From NCBI RefSeq assembly GCF_003815535.1, contig NZ_RPFZ01000001.1, positions 62,001 to 126,000 of the forward strand: a DNA stretch of 64,000 bases, read 5' to 3'. The notes under the pieces are model-generated. The model ran no database searches and had not been told where the DNA came from. It was given only the letters and a program-made list of their open reading frames with translations. The position numbers and the translations under genes are program-made. This document shows, piece after piece, positions 26,289-35,176 of this stretch. Numbering within the stretch: the first letter of the stretch is position 1; every line of letters starts with the position of its first letter. The DNA is from Aurantiacibacter spongiae (lineage in GTDB: Bacteria > Pseudomonadota > Alphaproteobacteria > Sphingomonadales > Sphingomonadaceae).

Positions 26289-27835
26289 GGGGTGCCCCCG
26301 CCCCCGACTTCCAATCGAGGAAAGACGGGCGTGGGGCTGTCGACCATGATGACGCCGTGGGCGCTGTTCGTGTCGAGCGCGGCGAAGCTCCGGTCCTCGG
26401 CCGGAATGGAAAGAGCGTCGAGAATCTTTGCGCAAGACTTTGGTATGACCGGTGAAATCGCGATGGCGAGCATACGGATGCAATCGCACAACGTCGCCAG
26501 AACGCGCGCCATTCGCTCAGGATCTGTCTTGCGCAAGGCCCATGGCGCCTGCTCGTCCACATAGGCGTTGCACGCATAGACAGCCTGCATCCACGCTTCC
26601 AGCCCCGCGGCGAAGGCCAGCTCTTCGAACTGCCCGGGCAGTTCGACCGCGCACACACGGTGCACGCGCTCGCGCAGCGCACGGTCCGCATCGCCGGGCA
26701 AAGCGCCGGCCTCGATGCGCCCACCGCAATTCTTGGCGATGAAGCTCAGGACGCGTTGGGCCAGATTGCCGAAGCTGTTGGCGAGTTCCGCATTCGCCCT
26801 GTTTATAATGGCTTCCGCAGAGTAGCTCCCATCCTGTCCGAAACTGAATTCGCGCAGCAGGAAGTAGCGCAGCACATCGACGCCGTACTGCCTTGCCAGC
26901 GCGCCGGGATCGGTGACGTTGCCGAGCGACTTGGACTCCTTCTGTCCGCGGTTCAGCAGAAAGCCGTGGGCGAAAACCTGTCTGGGAACCGCGAGCCCGG
27001 CGCTCAGCAGGAAAGCTGGCCAGTAGACCGTGTGGAACCGCGTAATATCCTTGCCGATAAGATGGACGTCCGCCGGCCAGAACTTTAGCATGTCGCCTGT
27101 TTCATCCGGAAAACCCAGCCCCGTCAGATAGTTGGTGAGGGCATCTACCCAGACATACATGACATGGCTTTCGTCGCCCGGAACCCTGACCCCCCAGTCG
27201 AAACTCGTCCGGCTGATGGAAAGGTCTCGCAAGCCCCCTTCAACGAAGCGCAGGATTTCGTTGCGGCGACTCTCGGGGCGGATGAAGCCGGGATTGTCGC
27301 GATAGAGAGTCAGAAGCCTGTCCTGATAGGCCGACAGTCTGAAAAACCAGCTCTCCTCGACGGTCCACTCGACCGGCGTTCCCTGCGGGGAAAGCTTCTC
27401 GCCCCCCTCCCAATCAGTCAGTTCGCTCTCGTCGTAATAAGCCTCGTCGCGAACTGAATACCATCCCTCGTATCGGTCGAGATACAGATCGCCGGTCGCC
27501 TCCATCCGCCTCCACATCTCCTGGCTCGCCCGGTGATGCTCGGCCTCCGTCGTGCGAATGAAGCGATCATAACTGATATCGAGATCATCGAACAACGCCC
27601 TGAAATAGCCCGACATCTCATCCGCCAGTTGGCGCGGAGTCGTTTCCAGGTCGCGCGCCTTCTGCGCCATTTTCAGCCCATGCTCGTCGGTACCCGTCTG
27701 AAATCGCACCTCGCGTCCGCGCAGCCGATGAAAGCGGGCGAGAACGTCGGCCGCGATCGTCTCGTAAGCGTGGCCGATATGCGGACGCCCGTTGGGGTAA
27801 TGGATCGCTGTGGTGATGTAGAACGGGTCAGCCAT
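26285..27835 (-). CDS. metG: Methionyl-tRNA synthetase
   Basis: The 516-residue class I synthetase charges tRNA-Met. HIGH appears as HIGH in GRPHIGHAYE near residue 19, and KMSKS appears as KESKSLGN near residue 297, a variant common in the shorter alphaproteobacterial form. The C-terminal EMAP/tRBD dimerisation domain is absent, also usual for this form. The ATG at 27835 sits three codons into a longer frame and overlaps the holB stop by 8 bases (ATGGCTGA). It is followed by tatD with a 4-base overlap. Confidence 0.97.
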   Translation of the reverse strand: MADPFYITTAIHYPNGRPHIGHAYETIAADVLARFHRLRGREVRFQTGTDEHGLKMAQKARDLETTPRQLADEMSGYFRALFDDLDISYDRFIRTTEAEHHRASQEMWRRMEATGDLYLDRYEGWYSVRDEAYYDESELTDWEGGEKLSPQGTPVEWTVEESWFFRLSAYQDRLLTLYRDNPGFIRPESRRNEILRFVEGGLRDLSISRTSFDWGVRVPGDESHVMYVWVDALTNYLTGLGFPDETGDMLKFWPADVHLIGKDITRFHTVYWPAFLLSAGLAVPRQVFAHGFLLNRGQKESKSLGNVTDPGALARQYGVDVLRYFLLREFSFGQDGSYSAEAIINRANAELANSFGNLAQRVLSFIAKNCGGRIEAGALPGDADRALRERVHRVCAVELPGQFEELAFAAGLEAWMQAVYACNAYVDEQAPWALRKTDPERMARVLATLCDCIRMLAIAISPVIPKSCAKILDALSIPAEDRSFAALDTNSAHGVIMVDSPTPVFPRLEVGGGGTP

Positions 27836-28790
27836 TGGCCGCACCCCTAGAAGCGGCGAGATTGCCTAGCAAGGTGCCGATTTCCATCACCAGCAGACCG
27901 GAATCGAAATTATATGTCGGGGCCTCCCCGGCCAGCCGCGCGAGGGCACCGTGCGCATCGACCAGCGCGGGTATTCCAGCGGGCTGCACGCTGTGCATCC
28001 GGTCGGTCACCACGGCCCTTGCAAGGTCTATCGCGGCAAGCTGACGCTGGCGACTGGGCCTTGAACCCATCGCATTGGCCAGGCGCCCTCGCAGGGCGAA
28101 ATCCGGGTCGCCGCGCTCGGCGATCGTTTGCATCAGCGCGTGCATCTTGCCGAGATCGAGTTCGACGAACTCGAGCGCCGCGCCGGGCGATCCGCTTGCC
28201 GCAGCGATGGCTGCCTCGCGCATCTTGCTGTCGGCCTGCGGCGCTTCGCGAGCGAGTACGACCTGCATGTCGCCTTCGTCTAGCGGAGGAAAATCGAGCA
28301 CGCGGCAGCGCGAACGAATGGTGGGCAGCAGCCGGCCTATCCGGTGCGCGATCAGCAGGAAGAAGGTGCCGGAGGGCGGTTCCTCTAGGCTCTTGAGCAA
28401 GGCGTTGGCGGCGTTCTTTTCGAGATCGTCCGCAGGATCGATGATGACGGCCCGGCGCGAGCCGAGGGTCGGCCGGGTGGTCAGTCGACGCTGGAGGGCG
28501 CGAACCTGATCGATCTTGATGTTGCGGGCGATCTCGTAAGGCTTGCCGCTATCGCGCTTGCGCGCTTCATCATCGTTTTTCGGCGGATGGCTGAGATAGC
28601 GGATGTCCGGATGATCGCCGACCGGTTGCGGCACGGCGGGATCGGCCACGAGTTCTCTCGCGGCGGCCATCGCGAAGGCGGCTTTGCCCACACCGCGGCG
28701 ACCCGACAGGATCCAGCCGTGGTGCATCCGCCCGCCCGCCATCGCGCGGCGCCACTGCGCCCACGCGGTATCGTGTCCGAGGTAGGTCAA
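27828..28790 (-). CDS. holB: DNA polymerase III delta' subunit
   Basis: Delta' is part of the clamp loader. The 320-residue AAA+ protein has a P-loop GRRGVGK near residue 31, and the SRC-type sensor region IRSRCRVLDF near residue 160. The start is TTG at 28790, overlapping the tmk stop as TTGA; no ATG lies close to the conserved N-terminus. The tmk-holB-metG-tatD order is a classic bacterial arrangement and supports the call. Confidence 0.93.
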   Translation of the reverse strand: MTYLGHDTAWAQWRRAMAGGRMHHGWILSGRRGVGKAAFAMAAARELVADPAVPQPVGDHPDIRYLSHPPKNDDEARKRDSGKPYEIARNIKIDQVRALQRRLTTRPTLGSRRAVIIDPADDLEKNAANALLKSLEEPPSGTFFLLIAHRIGRLLPTIRSRCRVLDFPPLDEGDMQVVLAREAPQADSKMREAAIAAASGSPGAALEFVELDLGKMHALMQTIAERGDPDFALRGRLANAMGSRPSRQRQLAAIDLARAVVTDRMHSVQPAGIPALVDAHGALARLAGEAPTYNFDSGLLVMEIGTLLGNLAASRGAANG

Positions 28791-29422
28791 CCACCCTCCC
28801 CGATGAGCGGGGCGAGCGACTGGAGAATGCGCTGGTGGACATCCTCGGGGGAGCCCGCCGCATCGATCACCGTGAAACGCTCGCTCTCGCTGGCCGCCAG
28901 CGTACGAAACCGCGCCGCGACGCTTTCGTGATAGGCGAGCGGACGTCCGCCGATCCGGTCCGCACCGTCCCCGTCGCGTGCCGCCAGACGGTGACGCATT
29001 TCCGCCGGGTTGGCAGTCAGGAGGATCGTGACATCGGGCAGGAGACCCCAGGATCCGATCTGATGGATTGCCATGATGGCATCATCGAACAGCGTGTCTC
29101 CCCCGCCCTGATAGGCGCGCGACGAATCGATGAAGCGGTCGCACACCACCCATTTCCCGGCGTCGAGGGCGGGCGCGATGACCTTCTCCACATGGTCCGC
29201 CCGCGCCGCCGCGAACAGCAACGCCTCCGCCCGCGCGCTCCACTCTCCTTGTGAATGCAACAGAAGGGCGCGGATTTCCTCGGCGCCGCTGGTTCCCCCG
29301 GGTTCGCGCGTCTCCAGCACTGGCAAGCCCCGCGCCGCGAGCGCGTCGGCGAGCATTTTCGCCTGGGTGGACTTCCCGACGCCCTCCCCGCCCTCGAACG
29401 TGATGAAGCGGCCCTCCGTCAT
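28787..29422 (-). CDS. tmk: Thymidylate kinase
   Basis: Tmk phosphorylates dTMP to dTDP. The 211-residue protein has the P-loop FEGGEGVGKSTQ near the N-terminus, the DR(Y/F/H) motif in CDRFIDSS near residue 93, and QGGG following. The ATG at 29422 overlaps the dacC-type carboxypeptidase stop (ATGA); the upstream frame inside that gene has no similarity. It is followed by holB through a TTGA overlap. Confidence 0.96.
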   Translation of the reverse strand: MTEGRFITFEGGEGVGKSTQAKMLADALAARGLPVLETREPGGTSGAEEIRALLLHSQGEWSARAEALLFAAARADHVEKVIAPALDAGKWVVCDRFIDSSRAYQGGGDTLFDDAIMAIHQIGSWGLLPDVTILLTANPAEMRHRLAARDGDGADRIGGRPLAYHESVAARFRTLAASESERFTVIDAAGSPEDVHQRILQSLAPLIGEGG

Positions 29423-30615
29423 GTCAGCCAGCTTTCCACGGCATTGACGACGCGTTGGAGCGGATTGGCGCGCGGTACGGCTTCCCCGGCTTCGAGCGGC
29501 AGGTCGAGCGTGGGTCGGCCGTCGATCGAGAGACGCAGCCGGGCCACCGGCTGCCCCTTGGCGACAGGTGCCTCCACCGGTCCGCGATAGGTGAGTTCGA
29601 GCGCGTAACGATCCGGCCGCATGCCCCGCGGCAGGGCGACCACGACATCGCTCGCAGGCTCGAGCGGCACGGCATCTTCGGCCCCGTCCTGCACCCGTGC
29701 CCGCGCCACCTTTGCACCGGCCGGCACGATCGTGCGCCGATCGAAGGCTTCGAACCCCCATTCGAGGAGCGCGCGCGCCGCGGTGTCGCGCTCGCGCGCC
29801 GTGGGAGAACCGGCGAGAACCATGACGAGGCGCGTGTCACCCCGCCTGGCCGAGCCGAGAAAGGTGTAACCCGCCTCGTTCGTGAAACCGGTCTTCAGCC
29901 CGTCTGCACCCGGCACGCGGCCCGTGACCGGGTCGTGATTGCCCTGCGTGATATCACCCCAGGTCAGCGTGCGGTGGCCGAAGAAACGGTGGTAGAGCGC
30001 CGGGTAACGCTGGGTCACCGCCTCCCCCAGCAAGGCCAAATCGCGCGCCGAGGTATAGGTCTGCCCACCGTCGGGATAGCCGTTCGGCGATCCGAAATGC
30101 GTGTTCTGCATGCCCAGTTCGGCGGCGTTTTCATTCATCAGTTCCAGCCATCTGTCGAGCGATCCCGCTGCCGCCACCGCCATTGCCACGCTCGCGTCGT
30201 TGCCCGACACCGTCGTGATGCCCAGCAGCAATTGCGCGATCGTCGGCCGGTCGTTGGCGCGCAGGAACATGTTGGACCCCTCGGCATACCAGGCGTCTTC
30301 GAGTTCCTGCGTGTAGCGGAACGGCATGTCGAGCCGCAGTTGGCCCGCGTCTATCAGCTTGAAGGCGGTATAGACGGTCATCACCTTCGTGACCGAAGCG
30401 GGCATGAAGCGCCGATCCGCCTCGCGCTCGAACAGGATCTGCCCGTTGGTGAGATCGACCAGAAGGGCAACCGGAATATCCTCCGGCACCGGTGCGGCGT
30501 TGGCGGCGGGAAGCGGAACGCCGGTCCGCTCGGGCTGAATTTCCGGCCGCGCCGGGCTGGCGAGCGCAAGCATTGCCGCACCGGCTGCCATCGCCTTCGC
30601 TGTCGCCCGTTTCAC
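29419..30615 (-). CDS. D-alanyl-D-alanine carboxypeptidase (PBP5/6 family)
   Basis: This periplasmic DD-carboxypeptidase trims the terminal D-Ala from peptidoglycan stem peptides. The 398-residue product has a signal peptide (Ala-rich, cleavage near residue 23-25). All three active-site motifs are intact: S74-V-T-K77, S136-G-N138, and KTG in DGLKTGFTNEAGY. The C-terminal beta-rich PBP5 domain is followed by a short amphipathic end that could bind the membrane. The start is GTG at 30615, 39 bases after the RlpA-like gene. It overlaps tmk. Confidence 0.94.
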   Translation of the reverse strand: MKRATAKAMAAGAAMLALASPARPEIQPERTGVPLPAANAAPVPEDIPVALLVDLTNGQILFEREADRRFMPASVTKVMTVYTAFKLIDAGQLRLDMPFRYTQELEDAWYAEGSNMFLRANDRPTIAQLLLGITTVSGNDASVAMAVAAAGSLDRWLELMNENAAELGMQNTHFGSPNGYPDGGQTYTSARDLALLGEAVTQRYPALYHRFFGHRTLTWGDITQGNHDPVTGRVPGADGLKTGFTNEAGYTFLGSARRGDTRLVMVLAGSPTARERDTAARALLEWGFEAFDRRTIVPAGAKVARARVQDGAEDAVPLEPASDVVVALPRGMRPDRYALELTYRGPVEAPVAKGQPVARLRLSIDGRPTLDLPLEAGEAVPRANPLQRVVNAVESWLT

Positions 30616-30654
30616 GCCCTTTGCGCCCCGTTTCTTGGCGGCGGGCGTTCGCGC

Positions 30655-31644
30655 TCAGCCGCTGGTGAGGATTCGCGCGTCGCTATAACCGGCCCGTCGC
30701 ACCTTGGCGAGCGAGGCGTCGGCTTCGGCGTGAGTTGCGAACGGTCCGGTCTGCAACAGGAAGTATCGTCCGGAAGGCACGACCTCGCCACCCAGCGCCG
30801 CAGCCGCGTTGGCAGCCCGTTCCCTGGTGGAGAAGGCCGCGACCTGGACGCGAAAGGCGCCCTCGCCGCCGCTCGTCACCGGCGGGGCAGGCCCGCGTTC
30901 GGAAAGCGCTTCGCCCGCCGGGGGCGGTTCGGCAGGCGGCGTCGGACCACCGGCTTCGCCCGCTGCCGCGGAGGGTTCGACAGAAACTGTCGCGATAGCG
31001 GTCGGCGCGGCAGTCTCGTCCGCACGGCTCGCCCGGTCCCCCGCGCTCGGCGTAGCGGGGCCACTCTCGGGCAGGCGGCGCCGCAGCACCTCGACCAGCG
31101 ACATCGGCGTATCCATGCGCAGCGGAGCCGCATCGCCGGCACGCAGCATCGCTCGCTGCTCTTCCGGCGGATTGACCCGCCGAACCCGGACCGGACCACC
31201 CGGCGCCGCGCCGAGCTGGTCCATCGCTGCCGGCGACAGGGCCAGCAGATGCGTCGACGCCATCGGACCGCGGCGCTCGATACGCGCGAGCACAGTGCGC
31301 CCCGTTTCGAGCGACGTGACCTCGACATAGCTGGGTACCGGCAGGGTGTGGTGCGCGCCTGTGATGCCCAGCGTTTCGGCTTCCGCGGCGAGATAGCCGA
31401 CTTCGTCGTAATTGAGCGCGTCGACCGGCGTGAAGGTCGTCCCCGCGACGGTGTAGGGATCGCCAACCGTGATCGGATAGTCCGATCGCGGTCCGTTGGC
31501 CGGCCGGGCCAGCGCGCCCGGCGTCCGTTCCATGTCCCCCGCCCCGGCTGCGCAGGACGAGACGCCGGCGCAAACGAGCAGGATCATTAGCCTCTTGGCA
31601 AGGCTGGACGAAAAACGGCGGTCCGCGTTACCGGGCGATCTCAT
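30655..31644 (-). CDS. RlpA-like lipoprotein with SPOR domain, catalytic site degenerate
   Basis: The product is about 329 residues with a lipoprotein signal (lipobox VSSC near residue 31). A double-psi beta-barrel domain resembling RlpA follows (HHTLPVPSYVEVTSLETGR, and LSPAAMDQLG). A Pro/Ala/Glu-rich linker and a C-terminal SPOR peptidoglycan-binding domain (about 255-329) complete it. RlpA cleaves denuded glycan strands at the septum, but the catalytic Asp in the usual ND-RGP motif is replaced here (ARIERRGP), and the ASWYG-HG segment is altered. It may bind glycan without cutting it. The start at 31644 is a judgement; ATGs at 31662 and 31587 are alternatives. Confidence 0.85.
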   Translation of the reverse strand: MRSPGNADRRFSSSLAKRLMILLVCAGVSSCAAGAGDMERTPGALARPANGPRSDYPITVGDPYTVAGTTFTPVDALNYDEVGYLAAEAETLGITGAHHTLPVPSYVEVTSLETGRTVLARIERRGPMASTHLLALSPAAMDQLGAAPGGPVRVRRVNPPEEQRAMLRAGDAAPLRMDTPMSLVEVLRRRLPESGPATPSAGDRASRADETAAPTAIATVSVEPSAAAGEAGGPTPPAEPPPAGEALSERGPAPPVTSGGEGAFRVQVAAFSTRERAANAAAALGGEVVPSGRYFLLQTGPFATHAEADASLAKVRRAGYSDARILTSG

Positions 31645-32659
31645 CTGCAAGCAATCCCACACTCATCGCGTAGTAGTTCGAGCAGTTGTATTCGAGGATG
31701 ACCCTATAATTCTGGGTTAAGAGATAGCCGGGCGCGGCGGGTCCGTCGGGCTCGAACAGCGACGCCATGACATCATCCGCCAGATAGCCCTGGGGCTGCA
31801 CCCCGCGCTCGCGCCACTCGCGCACCGTTAGCCAGCGGCTGTGACGGTCGTGAACGCGGGGGCAGACTGGCGATGTCATGTGGTCGTCGATGCCCGAGCG
31901 GTCCGCGCTGTTGGGCACGTAGGCACGCACCGCCCAGGGCTGGCCGGGGCGCCAGCCGGCATCGCGAAAGTAGTTGGCGATGGAGGCCATCGTATCGGCA
32001 TCGGAATGCCAGACGTCCTTGTCGCCATCGCCGTCGCCATCCTGCGCCAGGCGCAGATAGATGCTCGGCAGGAACTGGCCGTTTCCGAACGCCCCTGCCC
32101 AACTGCCGACAAGGTCGCCGCGGGGCACGCCCTGGTCGACCATCTTGAGGACATCGATCAGCTCGCGCTCGAACAGGGCGCGCCTTCGCCCTTCCCAGGC
32201 GAGCGTGGCGAGCGAGCGGGGAAGGTCGAAGCCGCCCATGACCTGACCGTAGGCTGTCTCGTGCCCCCAGATGGCGACGACGATCTCTGCCGGCACACCG
32301 TATTGCTGTTCCGTCCGGGCGGCGATCGAACCGAGTTCCGCCAGCTTGCGATGCCCGCCGCTGATCCGCGCGGCGGTATTGTGACGGGCGATGTAGTTCG
32401 CCATCGACGGGAAATTCGAATTATCGGACGACCCGCCCGAGCCGACATTCTCGCGGTCGAGTTCGAGTACGCGCATGTTGGGCGTCAGGCCCGAAAGCAC
32501 CTGCTGGATGGTGGCCTGGCTGACCCCTTCGTTGCGAGCGTGCTCTGCCACCTGTGCGAGATAGCCGGAAAAGCTCATCTCCTGGGCGTTCGCCGGGGAG
32601 GCGGCGAACAGGAGGGCGGCGGCAAGGGCGCCGGCGCGGCGCAGTATCTTGGCAGTCAT
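31628..32659 (-). CDS. MltB-type lytic murein transglycosylase
   Basis: The 343-residue exported enzyme cleaves peptidoglycan glycan strands with 1,6-anhydro product formation. A signal peptide ends near ANA (residue 25). The catalytic Glu is at about 134 in GHETAYG, and GAFGNGQFLPS and YVPNS-type segments of the MltB family follow. The ATG at 32659 precedes the signal peptide; the upstream frame crosses the tRNA gene and is not coding. It is 57 bases from tRNA-Ser on the same strand, with no clear terminator between, and overlaps the RlpA-like gene. Confidence 0.92.
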   Translation of the reverse strand: MTAKILRRAGALAAALLFAASPANAQEMSFSGYLAQVAEHARNEGVSQATIQQVLSGLTPNMRVLELDRENVGSGGSSDNSNFPSMANYIARHNTAARISGGHRKLAELGSIAARTEQQYGVPAEIVVAIWGHETAYGQVMGGFDLPRSLATLAWEGRRRALFERELIDVLKMVDQGVPRGDLVGSWAGAFGNGQFLPSIYLRLAQDGDGDGDKDVWHSDADTMASIANYFRDAGWRPGQPWAVRAYVPNSADRSGIDDHMTSPVCPRVHDRHSRWLTVREWRERGVQPQGYLADDVMASLFEPDGPAAPGYLLTQNYRVILEYNCSNYYAMSVGLLADEIAR

Positions 32660-32716
32660 GAAAACCCGTCTAGTCGCTGCGCATCGGTGTTGGAAAGGGC
32701 GAAACCGGCCGGATGG

Positions 32717-32803
32717 CGGACAGGGTGGGATTCGAACCCACGAAGGGCTTGCACCCTTGCCGGTTTTCAAGACCGGTGCATTCAACCGCTCTGCCACCTG
32801 TCC
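32717..32803 (-). tRNA. tRNA-Ser (anticodon TGA)
   Basis: The 87-base minus-strand sequence folds as a type II tRNA. The acceptor stem is GGACAGG/CCTGTCC with discriminator G. The D-arm is GCAGAGCGGTTGAATGC, and the anticodon loop is CTTGAAA with TGA at 32767-32769. A long variable arm and the T-arm GTGGGTTCGAATCCCAC follow. The CCA end is not encoded. It reads UCA-type serine codons. It lies 57 bases upstream of the lytic transglycosylase gene. Confidence 0.97.
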
Positions 32804-32864
32804 GATGCGCGAGCGTTCGCCTGCTAACCGGGTCGAGGCGAGATGTCACTATGCCCGCTGCCCG

Positions 32865-33059
32865 TTATCGCATTTGCGGTTGATCGTCCTCCTGCTCTGG
32901 TATCTCGAGCGCGCGGTCCTTGCGGTCGGGGTAATCCCGGGGATTGACCGATGACTGGTTCTTCAAGGCCCGGTGATCGCGCACGACCGCGCTGTCATTG
33001 TCGTCTTCCTCGGCAGCGCCATTTGCGCCCTGCGGCTGGTCGTCGATCTCATATTCCAT
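32865..33059 (-). CDS. Small acidic protein of unknown function
   Basis: This 64-residue ORF is rich in Asp, Glu, Gln and Asn, without hydrophobic segments. I do not recognise a family. Support comes from AGGAG placed 10 bases before the ATG and from low-complexity but non-random composition. The Shine-Dalgarno sits in the loop between two copies of TTCGCGA, which could pair through their TCGCGA core and mask it. It lies after the lpdA terminator and before tRNA-Ser, so it probably has its own promoter. Confidence 0.55.
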   Translation of the reverse strand: MEYEIDDQPQGANGAAEEDDNDSAVVRDHRALKNQSSVNPRDYPDRKDRALEIPEQEDDQPQMR

Positions 33060-33112
33060 CGCGAAAGCTCTCCTCTCGCGAAATCAACGACATGGCACCG
33101 CTCCGGTTTCCC

Positions 33113-33138
33113 GAAAAAGCGACGAGCGGTTCGTCGCT
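33113..33138 (-). terminator. Intrinsic terminator after lpdA
   Basis: On the minus strand AGCGACGA pairs perfectly with TCGTCGCT (33131-33138 and 33118-33125) around a 5-base loop, and is followed directly by a run of T. It starts 22 bases past the lpdA stop. This is the cleanest rho-independent terminator in the window. Confidence 0.8.
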
Positions 33139-33159
33139 CCATTCGGGCCGTAAGGCAGG

Positions 33160-34578
33160 TCAGATGTGGATCGCCCTTCCATACGCGGAAAGGACGCTTT
33201 CGTGCATCATTTCCGACAGGGTGGGATGCGGGAAGATGGTGTTCATCAGTTCGGCCTCGGTCGTCTCGAGCACCTTGCCCACGGTGTAGCCCTGGATCAG
33301 CTCGGTCACTTCCGCGCCGCACATATGCGCGCCGAGCAGTTCGCCAGTCTTGGAGTCGAACACCGTCTTGATGATCCCCTCGGCCTCGCCCAGCGCGATG
33401 GCCTTGCCGTTGCCGATAAAGGGAAAGGAACCGACCTTGACCTGGTATCCGGCATCTTTCGCCGCCGCTTCCGTCAGGCCGACGCTGGCCACCTGCGGGT
33501 GGCAATAGGTGCAGCCCGGAATGGCCGTGCGGTCGAGCTTGTGCGGATGGACGTCGGCATTGCCCAGTTCCTGCGCGATGGCCTCGGCCGCGGTCACGCC
33601 TTCGTGACTTGCCTTGTGCGCCAGCCACGGGCCGGGCGTGCAGTCGCCGATGGCCCAGACACCCTTCACGTTGGTGCGGCCGTAATCGTCGATCCTGATG
33701 AAGGACTTGTCCGTCATCTCGATCCCGAGCTTGTCCAGCCCGATATTCTCCAGGTTGGGGACGATGCCGATCGCGACGATGACATGGCTGAATTCCGCCT
33801 CTTGCGCCTTGCCGTCGCCACCGGTGATCGTCGCGCTGACCGCCTTCGCGCCGTTGTGCGCGATCTCGACCTTGGCTCCGGTACGGATGGCGATGCCCTG
33901 CTTGCCGAGCGACTTGGCGAGGAAGGCGGAAATGTCCTTGTCCTCCACCGGCACGATACGGTCGAGCATTTCGACCACGGTAACGTCCGCCCCCATGTCG
34001 TTGTAGAAACTGGCGAATTCGATCCCGATCGCGCCCGATCCGATGACCAGCAGCCTGCTCGGCATCTCGGACGGGGTCATGGCGTGACGGTAGGTCCAGA
34101 TGCGCTTGCCGTCCGCCGGATGACCGGGAAGATCGCGCGCCCGCGCCCCGGTGGCGACGATGATGTGCTTCGCTTCCAGCGTCTGCGTGCCCTTCTCGCC
34201 CTTCACCTCCAGCTTGCCGGGGGCGGTCAGGCGCCCTTCCCCCATGTGGACGTCGATCCGGTTCTTCTTCATCAGGCCCGTGACGCCGCGATTGAGCTGA
34301 TCCGCCACGCCGCGACTGCGTTTCACCACTGCCTCGAGATCCGCCTCGATCGCGCCCGCGACCTTGAGCCCGTAATCCTTCGCATGGTCCATGTAGTGCT
34401 TGATCTCGGCGGAGCGGAGCAGCGCCTTGGTTGGGATGCAGCCCCAGTTGAGGCAGATGCCGCCCAGCTTCTCCCGCTCCACGATGGCGGTCCTGAGGCC
34501 GAGCTGGGCCGCGCGGATCGCCGCGACGTAGCCGCCGGGACCGGAACCGAGGACGATGACGTCGTATTTGTCTGCCAC
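33160..34578 (-). CDS. lpdA: Dihydrolipoyl dehydrogenase (E3)
   Basis: E3 reoxidises dihydrolipoyl groups of 2-oxoacid dehydrogenase complexes, passing electrons to NAD. The 472-residue flavoprotein has the FAD motif GSGPGG near residue 11. The redox disulfide is C42-LNWG-C47, and the NAD-binding GSGAIGIEFA lies near 180. The C-terminal HPTLSE supplies the His-Glu active-site pair. The start is GTG at 34578, preceded by GGAG at proper spacing. It lies downstream of the thioesterase and pdhC on the same strand and ends at a strong terminator. Confidence 0.97.
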   Translation of the reverse strand: MADKYDVIVLGSGPGGYVAAIRAAQLGLRTAIVEREKLGGICLNWGCIPTKALLRSAEIKHYMDHAKDYGLKVAGAIEADLEAVVKRSRGVADQLNRGVTGLMKKNRIDVHMGEGRLTAPGKLEVKGEKGTQTLEAKHIIVATGARARDLPGHPADGKRIWTYRHAMTPSEMPSRLLVIGSGAIGIEFASFYNDMGADVTVVEMLDRIVPVEDKDISAFLAKSLGKQGIAIRTGAKVEIAHNGAKAVSATITGGDGKAQEAEFSHVIVAIGIVPNLENIGLDKLGIEMTDKSFIRIDDYGRTNVKGVWAIGDCTPGPWLAHKASHEGVTAAEAIAQELGNADVHPHKLDRTAIPGCTYCHPQVASVGLTEAAAKDAGYQVKVGSFPFIGNGKAIALGEAEGIIKTVFDSKTGELLGAHMCGAEVTELIQGYTVGKVLETTEAELMNTIFPHPTLSEMMHESVLSAYGRAIHI

Positions 34579-34636
34579 TTGCTACTCCATCTGCTTCGCC
34601 CGCCGCGCGGCCGGGCGACCTCTCTCTTTCTGCCCG

Positions 34637-35005
34637 CTACGCGTCCACCGCCCGCGGTTTGCCGCCGTCGTCAACCGCGACGAAGGTGAAGCGCGCGCTG
34701 GTGACGAGCTGCTCCTCTTCCGAATGGCGCTCCCGGGGGTAGGCGTCGGTCGCGATGACCATGCTGGTGCGGCCCACCTTCTGCATCGTGCAATAGACCG
34801 AAACCTCGTCTCCCACCTTTACCGGGCGGTGAAATTCGACGCCGTCCATCGCCACCGTCACCGCCCTGCCCTTCGCCCGGCGCGCGGCGACCAGGCCGGC
34901 ACCCGAATCCATCAGGCTCATCAGCCAGCCACCGAAGATGTCGCCATAGGCGTTGGCGTCGGCGGGCATTGCGGTGACGCGGATGGCGGGATCGCGATCA
35001 GCCAT
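34637..35005 (-). CDS. Acyl-CoA thioesterase (YciA-type hotdog)
   Basis: The 122-residue hotdog-fold protein resembles YciA-type acyl-CoA hydrolases. The helix-proximal motif NAYGDIFGGWLMSLMDSGAG carries the conserved Asp/Gly positions, and VKVGDEVSVYC is typical of the fold. The substrate is not deducible. The ATG at 35005 fits the family start; an upstream alternative adds ten poorly supported residues. It is placed between pdhC and lpdA, an arrangement that may be incidental. A weak terminator separates it from pdhC. Confidence 0.9.
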   Translation of the reverse strand: MADRDPAIRVTAMPADANAYGDIFGGWLMSLMDSGAGLVAARRAKGRAVTVAMDGVEFHRPVKVGDEVSVYCTMQKVGRTSMVIATDAYPRERHSEEEQLVTSARFTFVAVDDGGKPRAVDA

Positions 35006-35127
35006 GCGAAGGCGACGAAGTTGACACGCCGACAAGCGCGAATTGCACCGTTTTTGCGTTCATGATCAAAGACTTCTACCGGATATGCGAAGTTGACACT
35101 GCACCGGACGGTTTTTTCCTCGTTTCG

Positions 35128-35161
35128 AAAAATGCGATCCTCTGCCCTGGCAAGGGCGAGG
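35128..35161 (-). terminator. Probable intrinsic terminator after pdhC
   Basis: On the minus strand CCTCGCCCT and AGGGCAGAGG pair with one bulged base around TGCC, 15 bases past the pdhC stop. Five T residues (35132-35128) follow after a 6-base gap, which weakens the call. Confidence 0.5.
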
Positions 35162-35176
35162 CGGTGTAGGAAAGCG

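Noticed and set aside
29455-31590. 711-codon plus-strand open frame over the DD-carboxypeptidase and RlpA-like genes
   Set aside because: Crosses two well-supported genes on the other strand and has shadow-type composition.
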